A DNA stretch of 64,000 nt, taken from the NCBI RefSeq assembly GCF_020966635.1, contig NZ_JAJKFQ010000001.1, positions 1,671,782 through 1,735,781 on the forward strand, in the 5' to 3' direction. The notes under the pieces are model-generated. The model saw nothing but the letters and a program-made list of their open reading frames with translations, did no database searches and was not told the DNA's origin. Of the stretch, positions 57,223 through 64,000 are shown piece after piece. Position 1 is the stretch's first letter; each line of letters starts with the position of its first letter. Made by a program: the position numbers and the translations under genes. The stretch is from Stieleria sp. JC731 (GTDB lineage: Bacteria > Planctomycetota > Planctomycetia > Pirellulales > Pirellulaceae).

Positions 57223-58626
57223 ATGAAGCGTCCTCATCGAGTAATCCTCGGCTCCATTGTTTTGACAGCATTCGCGTTTGGATCCACATCTGAAGCGAAG
57301 GCACAGCGTTTGTTGCAGCGATTGCGCGAGCGAATCAGTGTGCAATTGCAAAATCAGCAGCCACCGGCTGCGGGTGACAAAGACAAAAATCCAGACGCGA
57401 AAGAGGATGCTGCGGGGCAGCCCACGGTAGCTCCACTGTCGCGATTGCAGCCCAACCCGGCATCTCAATACCGCAACCAGCCTGGGGGGGGCGTCCGTTC
57501 CGACGGGCGTGATTTGGAGCAGTCCGGCGAACCTGCAATGGCTCCAGCGGTAACACCGCAGTCTGCTGAACGTTCACCAGCAAACGGGGGTTTCGGAGCG
57601 TCGGTATTGCAGCCGCTCGAACCAGTCGACACCGACCAACAGAAAGCTTCGATCGGAATCTCGGGTGCTGATGGACGCATCGGACGATACTCGGGAATCC
57701 AAGTCACCAGCATATTGCCACATTCAGAAGCAGCACGGGCTGGGCTTCGTGAAGGCGACTTCATCTTTATGATCAACCAAGCGTCGACGCCAACGATCGC
57801 GGACTTGGCGAAGGAGCTTGTGCGGTACAGCCCCGGCGATCAGGTCACGCTGCGTATCGGACAAGCCGGCGTGGTCAAAGACATCGACGTTGTCTTGGTC
57901 AGTCGGTCCGGCAAACCCGCAGCAACTCAGCCTCTAGATTTGAACGCTCCTCAAGTCGGAATGGAGATCAATAATCCCCCTTCGGCAGTTGTCAATCCTC
58001 AGCAGCAAGATCGCCAGCAGGCCAAGGCGAGCGTCTCTGTGCTAACTAGCTTAGGTGCCGAAGTCGCATCAGCCGGACGTCAGCGAGGTGTTGTCGTCAC
58101 ATCGCTTCTTCCCGGCCAAATCGGTGCGGCAAGTGGTTTGAAAGTCAACGATCGAATCATCAGTATCAACGGACGCATGGTTGCTGACCAAGCCGCGCTA
58201 CAGCAGCAGATCGTCTCATTGGAAAAAGCTTATGAGCTAGGGGTGATTCGCAACGATGACTTAGTGCAAGTCGCGATCGATCAAAGTCAATCGAATACTG
58301 CTTCCGGCGACACTGCTTCCGGCAACTCGGCAAGTGACGCGTCGACTGGTAAGTCAATCCTTGGCGGCTTCGGTTCAATGTTCGGCGGCTTCGGTGCTGG
58401 TGCAGCAACAGAGCCAAGTAAGATTCCGGCGAAGGCGGATTTTGATGAGTTGCCGTCGCCCAAGGAAGTCGATGTGTTGTCGTTGGAGCAGGACTTTCCG
58501 GAGCCAGTCAAGGTAACCGAAAACTCCGACAAAGAAACGGCCGGCAAGACTGAAATCCAAAGTGAGATCGACCGGCTCAACGAACGATTGCGTGAACTAA
58601 AATCAAAGCTCGATTCCGATCAGTAG
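57223..58626 (+). CDS. Exported protein with two PDZ domains
   Basis: From ATG 57223 the protein has 467 residues: signal peptide (1-26, cleavage after SEAKA), a Gln/Pro-rich linker, PDZ domain 1 (about 145-230, GIQVTSILPHSEAARAGLRE), PDZ domain 2 (about 265-350, GVVVTSLLPGQIGAASGLKV), a Gly/Phe-rich spacer and a C-terminal coiled coil (SEIDRLNERLRELKSKL). There is no protease domain, so it may scaffold or bind peptides in the periplasm. GTG 57160 is a possible longer start but lacks a signal-like beginning. It is divergent from the fliF operon. Confidence 0.85.
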   Translation: MKRPHRVILGSIVLTAFAFGSTSEAKAQRLLQRLRERISVQLQNQQPPAAGDKDKNPDAKEDAAGQPTVAPLSRLQPNPASQYRNQPGGGVRSDGRDLEQSGEPAMAPAVTPQSAERSPANGGFGASVLQPLEPVDTDQQKASIGISGADGRIGRYSGIQVTSILPHSEAARAGLREGDFIFMINQASTPTIADLAKELVRYSPGDQVTLRIGQAGVVKDIDVVLVSRSGKPAATQPLDLNAPQVGMEINNPPSAVVNPQQQDRQQAKASVSVLTSLGAEVASAGRQRGVVVTSLLPGQIGAASGLKVNDRIISINGRMVADQAALQQQIVSLEKAYELGVIRNDDLVQVAIDQSQSNTASGDTASGNSASDASTGKSILGGFGSMFGGFGAGAATEPSKIPAKADFDELPSPKEVDVLSLEQDFPEPVKVTENSDKETAGKTEIQSEIDRLNERLRELKSKLDSDQ

Positions 58627-58647
58627 TGCCAAGCACGTTTCACCACT

Positions 58648-59743
58648 CTCGTGCGAGGCTCCCGCCTCGCATACAATGCTTTCCAGGCTCCGCCTGCTGC
58701 CCCTGATTTTATTCTCACCTGAGCCGCAACGGCGTTAGCCGCGGTTGAGTGGTGCTCTTTAAACTTGGTTGCCCATCAACGCTCGTGCGAGGCTCCCGCC
58801 TCGTACGCAATGTTTTCCAGGCTCCGCCTGCCCATACGTCCCAATCATTTACCGCCGTTAACTCGATAACGGCAAAACTCTTCAATGGCCCTTCCACACT
58901 CCTGAGCCGCAACGGCACTAGCCGCGGTTGAGTGTCTAACATGGTTGCTTACAAGAAACCGCCGCAAACACGATAACGGCTCTGTTCGTTTCTTCCTGAG
59001 CCGCAACGGCGCTAGCCGCGGTTAAGTGGTGCTCTCTAAACTTGGCTGCCCATCAACGCTCGTGCGAGGCTCCCGCCTCGCATGCGATGTCTTCCAGGCT
59101 CCGCCTGCCCGCACGGCCCAATCCATCAACCGCCGCTAACACGATAACGACTCCGTTCGATGCTTCCTGAGCCGCACCGGCGTTAGCCGCGGTTAAGTGG
59201 TGCTCTCTAAACTTGGCTGCCCATCAACGCTCGTGCGAGGCTCCCGCCTCGTACGCCTTGTCTTCCAGGCTCCGCCTGGCCACACGTCCCAATCCATTGA
59301 CCGCCGCAACCACGATAACGACTCAACTCTTCAATGGCCCTTCCACACTCCTGAGCCGCACCGGCACTAGCCGCGGTTAAGTGATCGCGCTGAAGTAAAC
59401 CGCGAGCTAACGCTCAGCGGCTGATGTTGTGATGAATTCCTCGCAAACGTTGTCTTCCAGGCTTCGCCTGCCCGCACGGCCCAATCCATCAACCGTCGCA
59501 AACGCGAATACGACTCCGTTCGTTTCCCCTGAGCCGCAACGGCGCTAGCCGCGGTTGAGTGTCCAACATGGTTGCTTACAAGAAACCGTCGCAAACACGA
59601 TCACGACTCCGTTCGTTTCCCCCTGAGCCGCAACGGCGCTAGCCGCGGTTAAGTGTCTAACATGGTTGCTTACAAGAAACCGCCGCTAACACGATAACGA
59701 CTCCGTTCGATGCTTCCTGAGCCGCAAAGGCGTTAGCCGCGGT
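58648..59743. repeat. Long palindromic repeat array (A and B units)
   Basis: A gene-free stretch of about 1.1 kb is almost wholly built of A arms (CTGAGCCGCAACGGCG(C/T)TAG and the GCCGCGGTT end; AACCGCCGCTAACACGATAA) and B units (GTGCGAGGCTCCCGCCTCG, TTCCAGGCTCCGCCTG). Linking words (TGGTTGCTTACAAGAAACCG, GGTGCTCTCTAAACTTGGCT) also repeat. B units here have mixed stem bases (GTGCGAGG with CCTCGTAC). It lies between the convergent PDZ and MscS genes. Confidence 0.88.
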
Positions 59744-59772
59744 TAAAAAAATCATCCGCCACAAATATCCGA

Positions 59773-61926
59773 TCACCCTCGATCGACCATCCGAAATTCA
59801 ATCGGTTCCGAATTACTGATATGTAAATCTCTCTGCGGAAACGCAATCACAATATCCGCTTCACGAAACAGCCGGTCGATCGCCAGCCGGACTTCGCTTT
59901 CGATTTTCTTGCGCTGAACAACGGTCCTTGCGTTAATCCAAAAATGGACTTGGAACGCCAAAGCGTTGTCTCCAAAATCGTTGAACCAGACAAACGGTTT
60001 CGGTCGCTCATGAACCGACTCGTGTTCAACCGCGGCTTGCTCTAACAACTCGATCACTCGTTCCAACGGCGATCCATAGGCTACTCCAATGCTGATCGAA
60101 GTCCGTAGCCGATCGTCACGCCGGGTAAGGTTGACGACGTTGTTTTCCAGGAATTTACTATTCGGAATAATGATGTCCAAGTTCTCACCGGTGCGGATCA
60201 CGGTGCTTCGAGCACCAATCGATTTGACGTTCCCGTAGGTGTCATCCACCATGATCAAGTCGCCAGCTTTGATCGGCCTTTCGGCTAGCAAAATAAGACC
60301 ACTAATGAAATTGTTCAGGATGTTTTGGCTTCCGAAACCGACCCCGATCGCGATTGCTCCACCAAGGAAGGTAAAAACGGTTAGCGGCACACTCGCGTAT
60401 TTCAGTGCTCCCAAGCCAAAGCAGATTAGCAACACGTAGAACGAAAGAGATTCAATCGCATGTGCACCTGCTTCCTCGACACCAAAACGTGGAAGGCGAC
60501 TTCCTAGCCATCCGCTGATCAGACGCGCCGCGAAGTAACCAAAGAAAAGGAACAGCAACGTGCTAACGATTTTGCCAACGGTTAACGAAGTATCGTCAAC
60601 GTTTGTTAGCTCATAGTTCCAAAACCGCTGGACGGTCAGCCAGCTATCGGCTGCCCATTCAGCGAACGTTCGTTTGGGGCCGCCTTCCAACTGGATCAGT
60701 AAATTCCCAAGAACGCTGGCCGCATTTTGAATCGCGATCAAACTGTCGTTATAGATCGAAATCTGTCGATTCAGCGAAGCCTGATGCGCTTCGATCCAAC
60801 GTACAAGTTGCGGATCCAGTTCACCTCGATTTTCCAGGCGACTGGTTAAGTTGCCCAGCGAATTACGAACCTCGTCAAGCTTTAATTCTCTGGCTCGACG
60901 TTCTCGATCCAGTGTCTGTTGCCACTGATAGGTCTCATCGATCCAGTCTCGACGATCGATTCTAGATACATCGCCTTTCAGTAACTCATACCGTCGTTCC
61001 CAGGCGGTTCGGATCCAAGGTAAACGCTGCAATCGCTGGTTGATGACAGCGCTTTCCAGTTCTGTTGATTGTTGAGCCGTTTTGAGAGCCTCAACTCGTT
61101 CTCGAAGAATCGGGTTGGGAGCCGTTGACGAATCAAGCTCTTGGCGACTTTGCAGCCAACGGTTTTCGGCATAATTCGCTTCAGACTTCAGTAGTGCAGA
61201 GCGACGTTTAAGTTCGCTTTCGCGGACTTTAATTTCAGCAAGTTGTTCATTCAATTCAGACTTTGTGAACGTAACGTTGCTCGATACCACATCCAATCGA
61301 AACTTTTCGATTTGAGACTTCAAGTCACGTTTCTTCTCCGTCGCCTCCTCGATCGACAATTCCTGCCGTCGCAGTGTCAGGGTCTCCTCCGCCAATCGAA
61401 CTTCCGCCTCAGCAACAATGATGCGCCCATCGGTTTCAGGAAGTTGCTCTTTTAGCTGGCGTAGGTCGCGGTTCTTGGCTTCCAGATCAACTCGAGTGGT
61501 TTCGACGGCTTCGCGAGCGGTAAGGATGCCGGCCTGTATCAGGTCCCGCCGTTCACGTTCACTCTTTAAATTGTCGTGGATCTCATCAAGCAGGATGATC
61601 GAATACGGTGGTGCGTCATCAAGACCGCTGTCTTTCAATCGCTGAAGTGTCTGCTCCGCTTCCAATTTTTCCGCAGAAAGATCTTTCAGCCTTGTTGCAG
61701 CTGATTTCTGCTGTGTGACGATCGCATCGATTTGAGATTCAATCGCGGATCGGATCGCATCGCTGGAGGCCGATTGGTTGGTGTCACTTTCGGCAGCCGT
61801 TTGATCAGCTGAGACATCGCCAGGATCTGGAGACTGTTCTTGCGAGATTGCCAGTTGCGAGAAAGAGATAAGCACAGCGAATGACGCTGCGAAGATCACG
61901 CGAATGTGATGATTTTGAAAGTCCAT
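59773..61926 (-). CDS. Large MscS-type mechanosensitive channel
   Basis: The 717-residue protein has a signal peptide (1-28), a long periplasmic coiled-coil region (about 45-390, rich in Glu, Arg, Leu), TM helices near 445-560 (VSTLLFLFFGYFAARLI and others) and the MscS pore/beta domain: GVGFGSQNILNNFISGLILL, PIKAGDLIMVDDTYG, IPNSKFLENNVVNLT. This is the KefA/MscK-like layout with an extended periplasmic part that probably crosses the envelope. It releases solutes on hypo-osmotic shock. It stands alone between repeat DNA on both sides. Confidence 0.93.
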   Translation of the reverse strand: MDFQNHHIRVIFAASFAVLISFSQLAISQEQSPDPGDVSADQTAAESDTNQSASSDAIRSAIESQIDAIVTQQKSAATRLKDLSAEKLEAEQTLQRLKDSGLDDAPPYSIILLDEIHDNLKSERERRDLIQAGILTAREAVETTRVDLEAKNRDLRQLKEQLPETDGRIIVAEAEVRLAEETLTLRRQELSIEEATEKKRDLKSQIEKFRLDVVSSNVTFTKSELNEQLAEIKVRESELKRRSALLKSEANYAENRWLQSRQELDSSTAPNPILRERVEALKTAQQSTELESAVINQRLQRLPWIRTAWERRYELLKGDVSRIDRRDWIDETYQWQQTLDRERRARELKLDEVRNSLGNLTSRLENRGELDPQLVRWIEAHQASLNRQISIYNDSLIAIQNAASVLGNLLIQLEGGPKRTFAEWAADSWLTVQRFWNYELTNVDDTSLTVGKIVSTLLFLFFGYFAARLISGWLGSRLPRFGVEEAGAHAIESLSFYVLLICFGLGALKYASVPLTVFTFLGGAIAIGVGFGSQNILNNFISGLILLAERPIKAGDLIMVDDTYGNVKSIGARSTVIRTGENLDIIIPNSKFLENNVVNLTRRDDRLRTSISIGVAYGSPLERVIELLEQAAVEHESVHERPKPFVWFNDFGDNALAFQVHFWINARTVVQRKKIESEVRLAIDRLFREADIVIAFPQRDLHISNSEPIEFRMVDRG

Positions 61927-62070
61927 ATGCCGTCCTCCTGCCGGTCATTCTGACAGGAAAGGAAGCATTGTCTACATGACGAGGCATCGCCAAGTCTGGC
62001 TCGTTGGATGAACACCAGTGTCACAAACCACGGTCAAACTACGAAATCGCCGTCTTGTTTCGCTGCAATT

Positions 62071-62330
62071 GTCTATTGTTGCCCTTCACTCCGTGAAGGC
62101 AGCGTTCTTCCCAGCCGGTACTGTTAAGTTGAGAGCGACTGTGTGAGAGATCTAACCTGGAAATCAACAGGTCCAAAAGACCGACATGGGATGAAGCATT
62201 GTCTATTGTCGCCCTGCACTCCGTGAAGGTAGCGTTCTTCTCGGCCGGTACTGTGAAGTTGGGAGCGACTTTGCGAGAGATCAAACCTGAAAAGCAAGAG
62301 GTCGAAAAGACCTGCCTGCGATCAGGAGTT
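62071..62330. repeat. 130-bp tandem direct repeat next to the integron integrase
   Basis: Units start at 62071 and 62201 and the first 10 bases of a third at 62331, giving an exact 130-bp period ending beside the integrase stop. Each contains GTCTATTG, ACTCCGTGAAGG (perfect CCTTCAC/GTGAAGG hairpin in unit 1 at 62083-62099), GCGTTCTTC, GCCGGTACTGT and GAGAGATC. Unit 1 has core-site-like words on the minus strand: GTTAGAT (62156-62150) and ACTTAAC (62129-62123). Candidate attI or attC-type DNA; the remaining gap 61927-62070 shows nothing else. Confidence 0.7.
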
Positions 62331-62340
62331 GTCTTTGTTA

Positions 62341-63711
62341 TCAAAGAAGTCCCAGTCGATCCGACGGACTGCGAACACTGATGCCGGGCCGGTTCATTAC
62401 ATGCGTGTAGATCATGGTGGTTTGAACATCCTTGTGTCCCAGTAATTCTTGCACCGTGCGGATATCAGCCCCATCTTCTAACAGGTGTGTTGCGAAGCTA
62501 TGACGCAGCGAGTGAGGGATGGCCTTCTTGAGGATGTCGCTTCGATCCAATGCTCTTTTGAAGTGGTAAGCAAACGTTCGTTCGTGGATATGATGCCGCC
62601 GCTTTCGTCCGCTTCGCGGATCACGCGAAATTTTTGGGGAGGGGAATAGGTATTGCCAAGCGAGGTCACGCTGCGCTCGCGGATATTTTTTAGCGAGTGC
62701 ATACGGCAAGTAAACTTCACCCAATCCGTCATCTAGGTCGCCTTGGTGGATAGCTCGAACGCTGGCGATTTGAACTTCCAAAATTGGGACGGCGCTGTCG
62801 GGAAGGACAGTGACTCGATCCTTCATTCCTTTCCCGTCACGAACGGTGATGGTCCGTTTTTCGAGGCAAATGTCTTTTAGACGCAAAGTCCGGCATTCGC
62901 GGTGACGCAGGCCTCCACCGTACATGATCAAGAACATCAGGCGATAGCTGCCGGACATATAGCTGAACAGTTCTTCGATCTCGCTGCGTGTCAGCACGAC
63001 GGGCAGGTACGTACTTTTCTTTGCTTGAATGGAATTGATGAAGTGCAAGTTTCGACCAAGGACTTTGCCGTAGAAGAACAGCAATGCCGACAACGCTTGG
63101 TTCTGCGAATTTGCAGCGAAATCGCGATTGATGGCTAAGTCTGTCAGGAAGTCACCGATTTCGGGTTCACCGAATTTTTCGAGCCGTTCATCTCCGACAT
63201 GACGGATGAACTTTTTAACTTGCCCAACGTAGGCGTCTTCAGTGCTTTTGGGATGATGGAGACGTCTTAGTGTTGATCGCATTCTTTGAATGCATTTAGG
63301 CTCTTGATCATCGATAACACCAGCGTTGCCTTCACCAGCGACCAGGTCAGGAGAGTATTCGCCGCATCCATCAGGGATGCATTTCTCCCTGTTGACCCAG
63401 ACGTGAAGGGTTTCACGAATTGGACGAAAATCGACTTCATTACACCGCAGGATGATCCCTTGGTAAAACTCTAGAGCGCGAGCTGCTTGAAGGCGTCGCC
63501 AAGCAGGTTGACGATGGTTCTTAAGGTCCTTCAAGAATTCGATGACGAGTTCTTCCGTGACGGGAGCATTTCTCGATCCAGGGTTCTTCGATCGGGCTCG
63601 AGACACCGGAGGGAAGGAATAGTAGGCCGCAAACCACTTGGGAAACCATTTGGCATCACTGTCGTTGAGGTTCATCACACTAAGGCACTGAACAAATCGT
63701 TCCACGCTCAC
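62341..63711 (-). CDS. Integron integrase (IntI-type tyrosine recombinase)
   Basis: The 456-residue protein has a C-terminal tyrosine recombinase domain with Arg269, His400-Arg403, His426 and the nucleophile Tyr435. It carries the IntI-specific insert (about 355-382, [20 protein letters not shown]), preceded by ALAKKYPRA as in IntI1. The core-binding domain starts near residue 138; the first 135 residues (including [21 protein letters not shown]) are an extension absent from IntI1 (337 residues). The start is GTG at 63711 with AGGAGG 6 bases upstream. It should insert and excise gene cassettes at attI/attC. No cassette array is visible inside the window. Confidence 0.93.
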   Translation of the reverse strand: MSVERFVQCLSVMNLNDSDAKWFPKWFAAYYSFPPVSRARSKNPGSRNAPVTEELVIEFLKDLKNHRQPAWRRLQAARALEFYQGIILRCNEVDFRPIRETLHVWVNREKCIPDGCGEYSPDLVAGEGNAGVIDDQEPKCIQRMRSTLRRLHHPKSTEDAYVGQVKKFIRHVGDERLEKFGEPEIGDFLTDLAINRDFAANSQNQALSALLFFYGKVLGRNLHFINSIQAKKSTYLPVVLTRSEIEELFSYMSGSYRLMFLIMYGGGLRHRECRTLRLKDICLEKRTITVRDGKGMKDRVTVLPDSAVPILEVQIASVRAIHQGDLDDGLGEVYLPYALAKKYPRAQRDLAWQYLFPSPKISRDPRSGRKRRHHIHERTFAYHFKRALDRSDILKKAIPHSLRHSFATHLLEDGADIRTVQELLGHKDVQTTMIYTHVMNRPGISVRSPSDRLGLL

Positions 63712-64000
63712 AGCAACCTCCTGGCGTCCTAAAGAGAAGAGGCTGACAACATAGCTTCTGTAGAGGGGTTTGCAAATGCTTTTTACATCCCTTCTTTCGG
63801 GTGGAATGTGTTATGTGCACATCATCTACAGACTTTGCCTACAATATTCGCGTACCATGTCACAATAATTAGAAGTTCGCGCGGATGGTTGTGGCTTGAA
63901 TCCAACGCTACTGAATTCGGCCCATCTGATCTCACGTGGCAACTGTTAGCTGATCGCTGCAATTGAATTCACCGTCTGATAGTTGTGCTTGAACGCGGCC
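63712..64000. other. Region upstream of the integrase, window edge
   Basis: No gene is seen. One RYYYAAC core-like word (ATCCAAC at about 63900) and repeated GAATTC-containing words are present, but no convincing attI. The integrase promoter should lie here; no LexA-type box (CTGT-N8-ACAG) was found. Confidence 0.35.

Noticed and set aside
63712..64000. attI site upstream of the integrase
   Set aside because: Only one weak core-like word is present and no second binding site could be recognised; kept as unassigned.

Overview
The window reads as the chromosome of a planctomycete of the Pirellulaceae type (Rhodopirellula and relatives). This rests on content rather than on a marker gene: a DUF1559 prepilin-like protein, an exported CxPSR sulfatase, a PEP-CTERM protein, an HTTM protein, many TTG/GTG starts, weak Shine-Dalgarno sites, wide intergenic spaces filled with palindromic repeats, and a long planctomycete-type integron integrase. 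No 16S rRNA or complete ribosomal operon is present, so the assignment is inference.

Layout. 1-8.5 kb: a REC/HD-GYP signalling trio, an EIIA-like regulator, an outer-membrane barrel, a small lipoprotein and pyroglutamyl peptidase. 8.5-11 kb: sparse DNA with a MITE-like repeat, rpsU, tRNA-Val(TAC), two copies of a dispersed repeat and a terminator. 11-17.6 kb: a giant AsmA/TamB-like protein, a polysaccharide-export lipoprotein, a NYN-LOTUS protein, DUF2256 and a DUF2306-like protein. 17.7-27.2 kb: a Fes-like esterase, a MacB/LolCDE-like ABC transporter, and a PepSY, DUF2271, DUF4198 run that looks like metal uptake or cell-envelope handling. 27.2-32.1 kb: a hybrid histidine kinase coupled to an envelope protein. 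33-39.6 kb: a B12-riboswitch-headed leftward set (PEP-CTERM protein, DUF1289, nrdA, a frameshifted ORF, nrdB). 39.8-46.2 kb: CheB-like methylesterase, exported glutathione peroxidase, MFS transporter, aspS. 46.9-51.1 kb: HTTM pair and sulfatase. 51.1-58.6 kb: hydrolase, M28 peptidase, FliG-like, FliF, HATPase and a double-PDZ protein. 59.8-64 kb: MscS channel and integron integrase.

The most interesting parts are these. (1) The ribonucleotide reductase: NrdB has Phe where class Ia/Ib enzymes have the radical Tyr, and Glu as first metal ligand, as in class Ic (Mn/Fe) enzymes. It lies downstream of a well-formed cobalamin riboswitch, so B12 shortage may raise a B12-independent reductase together with a surface protein. 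(2) The integron integrase carries a roughly 135-residue N-terminal extension, and an exact 130-bp tandem repeat abuts its 3' end. (3) Two families of short hairpins fill gene-free gaps, with compensatory stem changes. (4) A 127-bp MITE-like element occurs twice in opposite orientation.

All calls were made by reading the sequence; no database search, folding program or alignment was run. Start codons are often uncertain, and this is stated where it matters.
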